A DNA stretch of 64,000 nt. Source: Citrus sinensis. Its lineage: Eukaryota > Streptophyta > Magnoliopsida > Sapindales > Rutaceae. Position 1 is the first letter of the stretch. Each line of letters opens with the position of its first letter. The position numbers were made by a program, and so were the translations under genes. Where the stretch lies: positions 3,472,001 through 3,536,000 of the forward strand of contig NC_068562.1 of the NCBI RefSeq assembly GCF_022201045.2. The letters run 5' to 3'. This document shows positions 11,001-24,600 of the stretch, in pieces. The notes under the pieces are model-generated. The model saw only the letters and a program-made list of their open reading frames with translations. It did no database searches and was not told the DNA's origin.

Positions 11001-13904
11001 ATAAGATGAAACATGAGATTAAGCATAAGGGAAGATATTTATTAAGCATTTCCATCTCAACAGGGATTCACTTGCAAATTTCAGTTCTAACATATATGAT
11101 GAAACATGTTTAAACAGTTATAGGGTTTACACAGCATGGAATTAAAACAAAGAACAGACACAAAAAATGGTTATTTTAAAAATCATTTTGCATTATATCA
11201 TAACAGGATATGCTCAGAATCAGTTAAAATAAACAAGGGTTCAATATGGTTCCTGAAAAAGAGAGGCATCAGACAAAACAAAACAAAGTGTACCTCAATT
11301 GCCATGCAACCCCCTTGGCCCAAATTTGGCTGCATAGCATGGACCGAGTCCCCAAGCAAAGTAACACGACCCCTTCCCCAGGTGAAGATGGGTGTCCGGT
11401 CATATATGTCACGTCGAAGAATTGCTTCTTCATCGGTAGCAAGTATCAAATCTACCACATTATCACACCAACCCTCAAATATTTTCAGCAACCTTTCCTT
11501 TTTACCTGCCAAATATGAAATGAATCAAGGAATAGATTCTTGAATGTGAAGAAGCATCATTATTTTCAACTTTTGAGCGTTTGTTAGCTTCTTGATTTTG
11601 GGAACAAAATTTTTCCCAACATGGAGTGCCAGCTGTTCTGTCACGACTGGATCCTCCTTCAAACAATGCATCTTCAGGAGCTGGAAATTTGATTCAGTTC
11701 GAGAGGAGTATATCATGAAATGAGTTCTATTACACTTCACATTGATCCACATAAAACCTAAAAGGCATTTATCAATTACGATGGAACTTAGGAGAAAAGC
11801 TTGACATATTACAATTGCCATTTCAAGATCACAAATCTCCTACAAACCCCACTGTGTTGATAGGACCCCCAATACAAATCAGGATAAACTCGATAGGCAC
11901 GACATCCTTATTTATGGAAATGGTTGGAAGTTGGTATGCTATTTGACTTTTTTTTTAATTTATTTTTTTATACGAACAGGAGAAACTTTAATAGAATATA
12001 AAAAGGGAATAAGGGTTAAAAAAGGGACATTTTTTTTATTTTCATCTTCTTTAATTCAAAAATTCCTAGAAGATCATAAATTAATTTTATTAAGCGTTAT
12101 ATGTTATATGCAGAGCTGCACACTTTTGGTTCACATGAATTTCTTCGTATCATTTCAAGGAAAATTATTAAAATAGATATGGAGGATCCAAAGATAATGT
12201 ACCTTCGGGGCCATCCACTCCACCTGCTGGTTCCTTGTGAAATGCATACCACTGCATTTTTCCAGCCCCCACATCAGAAGAAACAAAGTACTGTTTGTGT
12301 CCTAGAAACACTCGATACCTTCAAAATAGAAGTTATATGTGTGTCTTAACATTAACATAATACAGCTACAGATTAATATAAATGAGGAGCAAAAATGAAG
12401 AGCTGATACTGAAAGTAAACATACCCAACACTCTCAATATCAGCCGGAACAAAATCTGCAATACCAGTATAACAAGTGTAGCCAGAATAGATGGCTTCCT
12501 GTGGCCCAAATAAATTCTTCCGGACCTACACAGAAGAAAACAGTTGATGAATGTACCAATATTCATCAAGTACACACAATGAAAATTACATAGAATGATA
12601 CCTTGGACCATATTCCATCAGCTCCAATGAGAAGATCACCAGCATAACACTGTCCATTCTCAAGCACTACGGAGACCTGAACTCATAAATAACATAAATA
12701 CAAAACCATAAATGTGCAAATTTAAACCAGCAAAGAAATCTGTGAGGCAGATGATCTTCACCCAATCAGCAGCTCAATTACCTTATCTCCATGATCCTTA
12801 AAATCAATAACATTACTTTCATTCAAAATGATTTCATCCCCAACCGCTTTAGCTAGTATTTGTTGCAAAGTCATTCGGCTAATTACTCTTGTGACTGGCA
12901 GTCCCTTTTCTGCTGCAGGAGTGAAAGTATCAAACTTGATGTACCTGGTAAACATGTAGCAATTAATGTGAATGGGTGCATACAGCTACAACTCTCCTTC
13001 AATGAACTTGCTATAAAATTATCAACCACATCAAGATTTTTTTTTTTATATTGTTCTTGGCTAATTGCGTCTACAGATGTGAGAAAAGTCCACTACCAGA
13101 GACTATTTCCCAATCTAAAACTCGTAGTTATAGTGTTCTGAGAATCAATTTAACTATAGACAAGAAAAAGTATGATCCTATGTCCAAAAAAAGATTAGCA
13201 TAATAACAATTGTACTACTTGTACCACGAAGTACATAAAATACGCACCCATCTCCATGTCATTGGCAATTGACTCCGTTCTCTCATTCATAAGATCTCCA
13301 ATAGAACATAAAGTCTATCAGAATTTGTGGACTACTTAGTTAAACACACCAGGGGAGATTCATTTGTTTTTTTTAAATAGAAGCCCAATATATTGAAGCA
13401 AACTTACCAAGAACCAGAAATCCCATCAACCAAACCATTAATTCTATCACCGGTAACACATCCAGCTCTCATAACTTCCTCAGCAACATCCAAATCAATA
13501 GCTTCCAAAGCAGCCAATGCATTGCTTTGTATCTGAATTGGACCTCTGTATTGTCCCTCACCTCTTATAGCACTCATATCTTTCTCAAACACCAGCACTT
13601 CAAATCCTTTCCTTTTAGCAGCCAAAGCAAATACAAGTCCTCCAATCCCACCACCAGCCACCAAAATCCTCAATTTCTTGTTTTCACTGTCACTGTTATT
13701 AGTAGGGGACTCTGCCACTGCAGCTTTCATTTGTGTCGGGTTCTTGCTTTGCCCACTTGTTCCGGTCCTGAATTTGTAGTTAATACAGTGATCATAACGT
13801 GAAAATTCAATGCAAGAATGTTTGTATACAGGAACTGGGAAGTGGGTTCTTGAGAAAACAGCTGTTGAAAGATTGACTGAATTGTAGAACATAGATGAAA
13901 CCAT
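8019..13904 (-). CDS. ZEP: zeaxanthin epoxidase, chloroplastic (16 exons)
   Basis: An FAD monooxygenase that epoxidises zeaxanthin to antheraxanthin and violaxanthin in plastids: the xanthophyll cycle and the first committed supply for ABA. Exons, in order: 13408-13904, 12782-12944, 12602-12676, 12425-12525, 12203-12318, 11294-11505, 10340-10431, 9996-10110, 9799-9902, 9281-9326, 9143-9207, 8946-9035, 8764-8818, 8552-8640, 8379-8466, 8019-8105. Each junction has GT-AG borders and keeps frame, giving 664 residues, a normal length for plant ZEP. Residues 1 to about 60 look like a transit peptide. GGGIGG (84-89) is the FAD dinucleotide-binding motif. GDSVHAMQPNLGQGG from about 369 is the second FAD motif. 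The C-terminal part (about 545-645, ending EAGEILQAV) is the FHA domain. No disabling change was seen. The start is the ATG preceding the transit peptide; the promoter lies above 13905 and has no clear TATA box. Confidence 0.97.
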
Positions 13905-16116
13905 CTTGTTTCTCCAACGGCTTCTTTCTGCAGTGTTCTCCCCTCCTCGGCAAGGAAAGCACTTCTCGTTGTTTTATTTATTTTAATTTCTTGGGGAAGT
14001 GAAATCCAAAATTTTCAACAATCTTGCCGGTGGTGTGGGGCCGGAAAGATTGTAAACCAATCCAAGAATTTGAAGAAACAAAGCAAGCCACACCAATCAT
14101 GGAGATTGTTGAGCCATGTGGCACCTCTGTTAACTGTTGAGGCCCACCACATCTTCCAATGGTGGAAATATCGGTGACAGACTATGAAGTTTCCTGTGGT
14201 GGTCGCGTTTTAAGAAAATACTTTCCAAAACGTTTTTCTATCAACACTTCCAGTAAAAGATTTATAAAAGAAAATTCGGTAAAAAAAAATGGATTATGGA
14301 ATATGTGTTCTGGTACGCATGTATGAGGCTAGTGGATTGTTCATTCCATCCAAAAACTCAGATTGTGCTTATTTGAAAATAATAATAATAATAATAATGA
14401 TAATAGTAAAGCCGGTATAATGAACTTTTTAAAAAGTTCATTGGATTGAATAAATTAGATATAACCATATAAGTCTTTTAAGTGTTTAGTTTAAGGATTC
14501 TTTTAAAAAACATTTATATTTACAAAAGAACTTAAATTTTCTACTGCATCATTATATTTTTACTTTTTATATGTTCCGGCGGTGCAAAAAATGTTCACTT
14601 AACATGCAAGATTGAAACGTGTGGATGATGAGAGCGTCCGACAATTTGCAAGTGGGTCGGTAGAAAGAAAGATTATCATCCACTATAATATGACCAAATG
14701 AATTGAACGGATTTGCAAAAAAAGCCAATTCTTAATATTAAAACATATGAGGTGGTTTTAAAAAAATATCACCAAGAATTGGTCCCAAAAAAGGAAAAGT
14801 CGAACAAGATTTATTCAGATGTTCGTGCAAACTGCAAAGAGAGTGGGCGCCGCACGAGAGCAAGCAGTCGGCGGATGTCGCGACGCTTTGCGGTTGAGAC
14901 GACGTAGTTCATGGCATCCTCGCAATAACGTTGGCTGTTGCGTTGTATTGCTTTGTGGGTGGATTTTACTTTATTTTATTTCAGCATTTTAAGTGGCGCA
15001 TTTAGGGCGTAGGCTCCTAGCTTGTGTAAATTGGTATTGACAAATATGTGGGGATAAAAAAAGCTTATGACTCAATGTGCTGCTTGCGTGAATTGAAATG
15101 TTTATTTTCTAGTTCTCACAATCTAAATGATAAGTTATCAAATCTTAGGAAGCAAAGTAATGATCCCTTATCTTTTTGGCTTTTACAATATGAATATGAT
15201 GAAACTTATAATGTCACCACAGATAATTTTTGGAGTAAAGCAGTGAAATCAGATCAGCAGGACTAAATTTACAAGAAGAAGTGGACGTAGTAGGCGTTGG
15301 TGATGGTGATTTGGCCTTTGGGTTTAATTAATAACAATATCATTTTCAATGGATTGTCCAAATCGATTGCGAGACCAAAGAGAGTTAATGACTGCAAGTG
15401 ACAAAGCCAACATCCAGAAGCAACGCAAAGAACGAGCGCATGTACCACACATTTTATAGACGAAAAATCTTAGATTTTTCAGGGGGGGCATTATTACGGC
15501 CAATCACATGGAATATTAATATAGCTGAGGAGACAGATCTTTAATAAGAAAATTGATATCTCTTTGTATATTCCACGAATTATTTCTTTACACTTTCCTC
15601 CCCCGTTCATATTGTTAATCTTTTATGGGTATTGTTATCGATACAAATCACACACTTTTATACAATTTATTTTTTATATAAATCAATACGTCACAACTTA
15701 ATTAGTTCAATGAAAATACCACACGACCCCATGATTTATTTTTAGAGCAATGACATATTGATTTGTACTTTATTAACAAGTCTCACCTCAATCTCTTTAA
15801 GAGAAAATTAGAGTTCAAATATCTGAACATATACTTTTAAAGTTTGAATTAGCATCAAAGTTAGCTAAAAAAAATTTATCTTAATAGAATTTATTGATAC
15901 AATACATATCATTTTTTATTTATTATTATTTACATTTTCACTCACGAATAATGTTATAAATTATAATACTTGTAGCGTGGAAGTGACGATAGTTTTTTTT
16001 TTTTTAATGTTATGGTTGTTGTGGGCCAATATTTTTTATAAATATGGGCTGTTTTTCTTTTTCCCCCTCAGAAAATATTATTAAAGTTATTTCTAATTTG
16101 TTATAACCTATTAGTA
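13905..16116. other. intergenic DNA upstream of the epoxidase gene
   Basis: The first few hundred bases (13905 to about 14200) are likely the epoxidase promoter and leader. An (AAT)n run lies at about 14379-14402. The open frames at 14713-14907 and 15048-15266 have no recognisable domain. A G-run followed by CATTATTACGGCC near 15481-15502 resembles an old polypurine tract/LTR junction but cannot be confirmed. No gene is supported. Confidence 0.5.
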
Positions 16117-16125
16117 TTATAAAAA

Positions 16126-17062
16126 CAGCACCGATATTCTCACAAAGCTTTGCACAAAATGGTTCGTTTTGTGCAAAGTATAAAAGCCATTTACACATGC
16201 CAGCAGCAACATCACACACGCACGGAACAAAGAGTGCAGCAACGTTTCACTCGTCTCTCTCTCTCTCTCTCATTCTCCCTCTTTTATCCCCCACCAGACC
16301 GCAGTGCAGCAACCATACTAATGCTCGTGATGTTACGAATGATACAAAGCTTCCCATTCAGAGGAACAATTGCTGCAGTCCTTGGCAATCATAAGTAATT
16401 TTGAAGAACCCAATCAAACCAAACTGAGAAGGTCACTCATGTAAGAACTAAATTCAAGCAACCATAAGCAAAGCAATCAATATTAATCACCAAATTAATA
16501 TATGCTCTGTAAAATAATTTGAAGACCACGATATCCTTAACAAGAACAATAACTATTCAAAATCTATTAGGCCTCAAAAACATATTAATTAATCTTTAAC
16601 AATTAAGCAGTCTGCATCTTTAATTACAAATTAATCTTTAATCAATTAAGTCGATTGCGTTGGGGGTTAGAGAGCGATGCAGTTGAAATCGAGAGAATGA
16701 AGACAACGGAACCGAGAGAGTGAGGGAGACCGGAGCCGAGAGAGTGAGGGAGATCGGAGCCCAGGGAGCCAGCTAGATGCTTCAAGCGAGAGACGAGAAA
16801 GCCGTCACTGTTGCTGCGTCGTGAGGGAGAACGGAGCTGATATCAAGCTTGGGTGCACACGGGGAGAGAGGGAAAAATGTTGCTGTCTGGTGGTGGAGAA
16901 AAGAGGGGGACGGGAGAGAGAGATGGGAGGAACGTTGCTGCAAGATTGTTGCGTGCGTGTGTGGTGTTGTTGCTTGCACGTGTGAATGGCTTTTATACTT
17001 TACACAAAACGAACCGTTTTGTGCAAAGCTTTGTGCCGAGCTTTGTGAGAACATCATTTTCC
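16126..17062. mobile_element. non-autonomous Mutator-like (MULE) element with long terminal inverted repeats
   Basis: A 937-bp element. Its left arm (16126 to about 16316) matches the reverse complement of its right arm (about 16879-17062) over some 180 bp with scattered mismatches and small indels. It is flanked by an exact 9-bp direct repeat TTATAAAAA at 16117-16125 and 17063-17071; 9 bp is the duplication size typical of MULEs. The outer seven bases of the two arms agree poorly. Each arm carries a hairpin of CTTTGCACAAAA type (16148-16178; 16998-17028). The interior holds a purine-rich stretch with a duplicated 24-bp unit near 16711-16758. There is no transposase gene; open frames inside are arm translations. 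The superfamily is inferred from structure. Confidence 0.8.
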
Positions 17063-17071
17063 TTATAAAAA

Positions 17072-18315
17072 TAAATTTGCTCCCACAAATCTACGAAGGT
17101 TTGTACTCAAAGTTAATATGTGTTGACTCCACAGACACAGTTATTACAGGCTACTTTAGCTTAACAAAGAAACCTGAATTTTGAGAGGACTGACCCGAAT
17201 TTACAACAATGTGGAAGTTTATATATATATGAAAGTATGTATGCATAAAGTTCCGAAACGACTTTCACATTGTTGTAAAGTTTTTTACAAGATTATAAAA
17301 TAATTTATAATATTATGAAATAATTATAAATTCTTTCACAACTGGGTGAAAATTTATCCCACATTTTAATAAAATGCAGTATTCCTCAGTCTGAAAAGTT
17401 TATAACATATAGATTGCTATATACCCAAAATATCATTGCTTCAATAGCGACAACAAATGAATCAAGTTACCGCCCGGTTCATTAAAGAAAAGCTTCAGTT
17501 TGATATCGTGAGACAGTATTGCTCACAATAGAACTCAAAATTCATTGCTTTGCTTTAGTTATTTGTGTTTATGTATGCAAATTCATAACTTCGCGTTAAT
17601 AATTAAAGAAGAAAGAAAACCAAAATCGGGAAAAACTGGCAAGTTCATACTAGAACAAAGTAATGATGATGCTGGTCCGGGCAGCGGCTGGTTCCTCTTT
17701 AACTCCCAAATGGAATGAAACTTCCAACTCTAATTTCTCTCCTGCTTTTATTCCTTTGCCACTAGGCCGATCTTTTTTGACCGATGTATGTGGCGTCATG
17801 AGTCGAGATCGTGACAGTTCACTAGATAGATGCATGGGTGATGGGGCTCTTCTTTTTGTTGTGATTTACGTCACCATCGCAAATTTACATTGCGCTACAC
17901 TTAACTGGTAAATGTGAAAATTTTGACTGCTACAGGCTGCTGCAGTGAGCAGAGCATGTGCAGCTGTTAAAAACAGTGAACAGAGATGGAAGAGAAAGAT
18001 GGCTCTCTCTTTGCCTATCACTGTCATTAATTACTGCCAAATTTGTCCACATCCTAAACTTAGACACGTCATTTGTCACTGTGCCAACCCTCCATCAGAG
18101 CAATGTCCTGAATGCAGACAAGTATCGCTACAGTTTCTGATTTCTGAACGTTCATGTTTATCTCCCTCACCCAACGTTGAAAAGCTAAAAACCGGAAAAA
18201 ACTATTTACATTTTAAGTCAGGAAAACAGACTTTGGAGAAAGAAAATAAATAAACAAAAATCGCTCTTGTGTTTTGAGAAGAGCAAGAGCAAGAGCTAAA
18301 AGCATAATCAATCGT
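17072..18315. other. intergenic DNA and presumed promoter of the remorin gene
   Basis: No gene is supported. The AT-rich sequence gives way after about 17640 to more mixed-composition sequence that probably includes the promoter and 5' leader of the downstream remorin gene. The open frames at 17663-17911 and 17945-18253 show no family features. An upstream in-frame ATG at 18274 could serve as an alternative start of the remorin gene. Confidence 0.45.
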
Positions 18316-20579
18316 ATGTATTTGTTTTCAGAAGAAATGAAGAAAAGTGGCGTTAACAATAATAATAATACTTCTGCTGAGGAGCATTCAGATACGTTTC
18401 CAAGTCCAGGAGCTCCAAGGGGATGGAGCTCAGAGCGTGTGCCACACCCAACAAGCAGCAGCAGGAGGCACATAAGTGCTGCTTCTTTAACACCGTTTTA
18501 CAGCGGCAGGGCATTGCCTTCCAAATGGGAAGATGCTGAGAGGTGGATTTGCAGTCCCGTTTCCGGTTACGGTTTGGGTTTGACCAATAAGAATTCATTA
18601 CATTCTCAATTTCAGAGACGGCCTAAGTCCAAAAGTGGGCCGATTGTGCCACCTCCACCTAGGATGCATAATTCAATCTATTCACCTTCAACTGGAATGC
18701 AGGTTCTTGATGGTGGCCGTGTGAAGAATTTCGTGGCAGGTTCTCCCTTTTCGACTGGTGTGCTGGTAGCTGATCGGATTTCTGGCAATTTTTACGGTCA
18801 GGGTTTTTTGCTGCACAATGGGAGTTATGCTGCTCGGTCTAGGACTAGTAATGTCCCCGGATCCGGATGGTCAGACTTGGCAAGTGACGACTCTTCTCCA
18901 AGCTCTCAAGGTCTATCGGACTCTTACTCATCTTCTTTCTTGGTTGTTCATCTGAGTTTCTTTTTAGAGTATTGTCTTACAGTTTAGTGCCCTGGATTCT
19001 AGCATATGAATGAATGAATATATTGGATTTTAGTTGTTTCGCGACATCCTGCCTGTTGATTAAATGTCTTCCCTTTTATCTTGTTCTTGTGGGAAAAGTT
19101 ATAATGATACATAAACCAAGAGGCTACATTTGAAATTGTTCCAACTCTTCTCTCATAATGCAAGATGGTTAAGAGTAATTATGCTATGTACATTTATTTG
19201 CTTGCTTCCTCTTGCTTCAGTTTTTTGATGTTTAAGTTTCCAATATTGAATCAAACATACAGATGAGAAGCTTGATGACATTCCGGATGCAGAAGCCGTG
19301 GTTTCTCGTGTGGTTTCAAGAAGAGATATGGCAACGCAAATGAGTCCTGAGAGTAGTACCAACTCATCGCCTAGAGGGAAATCTTCATTCTCTCCCGCTG
19401 TCCGTTCTGTTGCTGAGTTACAAAATGATCATCCTGCTAAATTGGAAGTTAGAGAAGTGCAGATAGACAAAGGATCCACTACGATTAGCTGGTCCAAAAG
19501 ACACAGATCTCGAAGAATTAAGAGCGGCTTTCCCGACGTTGACAAATTCTATCAAAACGTAACTGGCACTTGTGCTCCATCTTTGGATCTTTCAGAGGTT
19601 GCAGCAAGCATATCAAAGTATGCTATGTTTATATTCTTTATTTTATTCAAAAGGAACACCACTTCCGAAATCATTTTGTTCATAGCAAAGTTGGCATGTC
19701 TATTCAATTCCTGAAATTAGACCAGTCCCCATTCTGCCTCCAATTGAAAAGAAATAAAAAAATAAATTCATCTGTTTAGTTACAAATTGAACCAAGACTT
19801 GAAATGGAGGATAATCAATTTATTGTGGCTAGCAGTTCAATGATAAAAACAGTTAGATTTACAAATGGGAGTTTGCTAAAAGAAATTCCAATTTCATGTA
19901 CAGGTTGCAAAGAGAAGAAGCAAAGATCACTGCATGGGAGAACTTGCAGAGGGCTAAAGCTGAAGCAGCCATAAGAAAACTCGAGGTCAGTAATTTCTAT
20001 TCTCTAGCGTGACAATATGCATTATATAATGATAATGGTGTATATATTGCATGTATGTGTATGAATATGTAATGTGAATGTACAATACTTAGCCTACACT
20101 TTGTTTAAGGGAAAAATGAGAAAATGGAAAGGAAAAAGCTCAAAGACATCAATTTCCCAGCAATTCCTAATATTATCTCTTTTGGTGCAACATTAATCAG
20201 TTTGTTAATAAAGATATGATGTTAACACTAGCAGATCATATTCCTCTTAATTAGAACGTGTAATATGAGACCATATTCCGGTTATGCAACTGGGAGATAT
20301 GCCTCATTGAGTGCACTCACACAAATAAAAGTTAATGGTATTGCCTTTACTAACTTTGGAAGTGTGGTTCAGATGAAGCTGGAGAAGGAGAGATCATACT
20401 CTACGGATAAGATCTTAAACAAGCTAAAATTAGCTCAGATGAAAGCACAAGAAATGAGAATCTCAATCTCAGCTAAACAAGGCCAACAACTGCCCAAGAC
20501 TGCTCGCAAAGCTGCCTTCTTCCATAAGCATGCCCTGATGAGTTCGTTCAGGAGTTGCTTCACTTGCCATCACACTTAG
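18316..20579 (+). CDS. remorin-family protein (4 exons)
   Basis: Exons: 18316-18910, 19263-19617, 19904-19985, 20373-20579. All junctions are GT-AG and in frame, giving 412 residues. An in-frame ATG at 18274 would give 426; the 18316 start (MYLFSEEMKK) is a choice, not proven. The long N-terminal region is Ser/Pro-rich and disordered, with an FPSPGAPRGWSSERVP motif seen in large plant remorins. The remorin C domain spans about 298-395: an amphipathic coiled coil beginning LQREEAKITAWENLQ and continuing KAEAAIRKLEMKLEKERS. The C-terminus SCFTCHHT has two cysteines of the kind S-acylated in the remorin C-terminal anchor. Remorins are plant-specific plasma-membrane nanodomain scaffolds in signalling and in virus and microbe responses. 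The gene converges with the RRM gene about 1 kb downstream. Confidence 0.93.
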
Positions 20580-21615
20580 TTTCTTGCACCGGCTCCTGCT
20601 GGTTTACCCCAGCAATAATGTACATTGTTTTATACCAAAGCTGAGACTCTGTAGATTAGCCAAAATTGAATCTTTTAAGAGGTTGTAGAATGTGAAGGTC
20701 AAATTTCTCTGTTAAGATGATGAGACCCAAATTCTGTTGAACAGAATGATATATAGATACATCATATGGCATCAGCATTCTGCCAATTACAGCCTGATGA
20801 ACTTCATAATCCCCTTCTGGCAGCATAATACAGGATGACGACGATAATAATAATATTGATACTCATGACACTTTTAAATTATGTGGTTGTAGGTGCACAA
20901 CTTGGCATTAGGCCAACACATCCTCAAAAATTAATGTTGTGGGCAAAGAAATACCGGCCAATATCTGCAATATGGTATTGTTCCTGCTTGCGGAAAGAGC
21001 AATAAACAGTCAAAGTCCTATGTTATATCACATTCCTAGAGTTAACATTGCTTCCCAGGCCTCTACAATATAGGGATTCTGAAGTTAGAACTAATAACCG
21101 AAACTGAATCATCCTATGCAAGGTAGCAAAAGCTAGAATACTTGCATGGATCTTCCAATCACAAAGTAGCTAAATCAGCATGCACATTTTCAAAACTATT
21201 CCTTACAGCCATGCAATTTGACCTGGCACAGATATCCTACTAAAGGGAGGTGAGGGTCGCAGAACTGTTTCTGAAACATGAAAGATCAAAAGCACCAAGA
21301 CTTGAGGCGCATCGCATATTGCATCACATACCATCGATAAATTATGATCATTTGAAGGAGCTCATGTCCACAGTTAATATTACAGATCCCAACCTACGTC
21401 TGTGGAACTGTCATTTCTAACAGAATGTATTCAGCAATCTTGTAAGAAGATATGAATTTTCTGACGTTGGTACATACATATTATCCACAATTTCTTTTTC
21501 TACCGGGAAAAAAAATCAACAAAATAATCGTCCTAAGTTTTGCTTGGTGGTCCAATGCCTCTGCATATTGTTAACATATAGAAAAGATCTAGGGCTGAAA
21601 CTAGGCAGCAACTTC
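20580..21615. other. convergent intergenic region (two 3' ends)
   Basis: About 1 kb between the stop codons of the remorin (+) and RRM (-) genes. It should hold both 3' UTRs. An ATAATAATAAT run lies near 20845. No other gene or repeat was recognised. Confidence 0.55.
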
Positions 21616-24600
21616 TTAGTATGGCCGGTACCTCCAGTCCCCTCTCGATGGTCTTCCACTGCCCATTCCATAACCCCACTGCAAAATAATGCAGTAGTTA
21701 AAGATTAAAAATCACATGATAATAAACTCATTTCTTCAGATCATACTCAAAAAAGCAACAATGAATTTTCTTTGATAAGAAACACCAACACATGTAATTA
21801 TGACCACTATCATTCTTCTTGGATAAAGACTATATGAAACTACTTTTCATTTTGTTTCCAATTTAAGTAAGTAAAATGGAACTACATGCACCTACATCAT
21901 CAAAATCAAGATTTCCATACATCCTGCCGTAGGTGCGCATAGGACCACCATAACCCCCAAAGGTTTCAGCAGCATTCATCATGAAATTTTGACTGGGGCC
22001 AGCATCATCAAGTGGTGTGGCTGAATCTATTGCAACCTGTACAAGTAGTTAATAAGAATCATTAAAAAAGGGGGCTGCCAATGCAATTTCCTTTATAACA
22101 GAATTTTTAATATAATACCTGCTGTCCACAAATTTCGTGAGACCTTCGAGAAACACGATCTGCTACAACTTCTTCCGCAAAGGTGACAAAACCAAAACCT
22201 CTGTGGCCAGTTCTCTTAGGGTCCTAGATTAAATGAGCAGTCGCATGGCATAAGGTAATTTCAACTCGCATCTACATCATAGTTAATGTTGTCTTACCTT
22301 TGGGACATAAACATCTAATATGCGGCCAAATCTACTAAAATACCGGCGCAAATCTTCAGCTGTGGCCTCCTGAGGTAGCCTGCCAACAAAAATCTTTTTA
22401 CCTATTCTTTGACTGGACTCCCCTCCTGTTCCAACAGAATTGCATTTATCAATAAAAAAAACTGTATAGAACATGGTTCTTTCATTAAGTTGTTCATGCA
22501 CCTCCCCATGAAAGATATGGTTCTTTCATTAAGTTGTTCATGCACCTCCCCATGAAAGATACTTACTTCCATAAAATGAACCTGGATGGTCATATAAGGT
22601 AGGAGCACCCAGTGCAGCATATCTAGTTGCTGCAGAAATGTAAGCATTGTATGCACCATATCCACCATGTGACATTCTGCCTACTGGCCTGAAGTCATCT
22701 TCCTGCCAACATAGAGCTGAATGTTCTTAAGAAAAAATTGATGAGGAGAAAGAAACATTTTCGGTTTCTAAAAAAATTCCAATTAAAGAATAAAACAATT
22801 CCATTAGAAAGAACAAAGAAAAAGAAAGTCTGGCAGCAACATCACATACCTTGGGTGTTGCCCGATCAACAACTACTGTGGAGCCTCCTAATTCATGAGT
22901 ATCAACCATTAAATTCTCCACAGAATCTGTAACACAGAAAAAGGTGTTACATCCTTGCATTCATTGATGATATTTTCTGGTTCAAGCAGAAAACATTAGG
23001 GAAAACAAGGCAAATAGTCCAAATCACACCTGCATCTAGCAATAGCTGAAGTCCAGAATAAGCTTAAAAAACAATTTATTCAAATAATACTCTCTTCAAC
23101 TACGATTCGCTTAATTCCTAAAACACAAGATAATTTGAAAATCTTCCAAATATCATTGAAATGTAATTTGTTGCACAAGTTGGATACTCAAAAATTCTGT
23201 ACGAGTAGTTTTTTATATCAAACTTTACACAATACTACCGGAGTGAATAATTTTGACCAGTTAACATGGCTTATCTCTCTTATCTAATGAAATAATGATT
23301 GCTGCAAATAATTATAACACCAAAAATTTCAAAATTTAAACATACACATTTCTAGATTTCAAAATGGAAGTGATATCTTCATAGTCCTTTCACCAAAAAT
23401 ATCGACTTAGTTACGAACGAGAAAACTGGGATTTTATCAACAACTGGGGAGGGATGACCAACCAACAAAATTACCACATAAATGAAAAAAAAATTAAAAT
23501 TAAGAGAAGGCACCAAGGTAAACATGAGATCATTCAACCTGCACTAGCAAAAGTTATAAATCCAATTCCGCGATGAGCTTTTGAACCTTGATCCTGCATA
23601 AATAAGTACCTAGATCAATTTTGGTCCCAACAAATATAAGCATGAATATGAGCACTTTAATATGTGGGGTCCTACTGTATGTGCACTACAAAACACAAGA
23701 GGTCACCTTTGGCATGTATAGATCTGTTATCTCGCCGTACTTCTCAAAATGACTGCCAAAAAGAAACAAGCACTGACATTGCTTAATAATAACCTTCTAG
23801 AGTTAGCACGCACATATTCCAAAAAACTGTTATGCATGGATTTCGGACGATAGTGCTACAACAGATCCCAAAAGACCAAATGATATGTGAATGATATTAT
23901 TAATCATATATCATTTCCAATTACCTTCGAAACATTGCTTCATTCACAGATGGTGCGATCCTTGCCACAAATATCCTGGACACTTTCCTTGGGGGTGCTC
24001 TCATCTCCTCCTAAAAAATAAACTTAGACGTTCACAAGATCATTTAATTCAATGTACCTATGACTTCTCAACATGATATGGAAAGAATGGCAAACAAGCT
24101 ACCAAATCATGAAAATGGAAAGAACAAAAAGAAATGTAACAAAGATTTGTAATCACGAATTCAACCTTAGGGGTAGCTATTTTAACTTCTAGCATTCTGC
24201 TGCCAAGAAAGTGCTCAGCTGACAAAGCTGTCTGTAGGAAAAAAGATGTCAAGCACGAGAGTTAGTTACGATAAGATCTAAAAATGCATCCTGTATCCTC
24301 CAATTACAGAGAAAAGAGATATAAAAGCAAAGTATAGATATCAGATTCCAACAAATTCAGATGTTGCACTAACCTTAGCATCTTCAGCAGATGCAAATGT
24401 AACATAGCCAAATCCACGCGATCGCCCTGTGGACCGCTCCTAAAACATGAAAAGAAGCAAGAGAAAAATCACCATCAAATTAAAACACAAAAACGTACAA
24501 AATATCAACGTAACTAATCTTCACATACCAACATATGGTGTCCAACACACATGCCAGATTAACATATGATTTCTTAAATTTAAACCTTCAATTTGCATCT

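Noticed and set aside
11931-12176. Plus-strand frame of 81 codons in epoxidase intron 5
   Set aside because: AT-rich, strongly Phe/Leu/Lys-biased, no recognised family; probably low-complexity intron sequence.
15475-15600. G-rich tract followed by CATTATTACGGCC, like a polypurine tract and LTR start
   Set aside because: No second LTR, coding part or target duplication could be found, so the fossil cannot be supported.
16150-17184. Several open frames of 60-110 codons
   Set aside because: They translate the inverted arms of the MULE-like element and its purine-rich interior.
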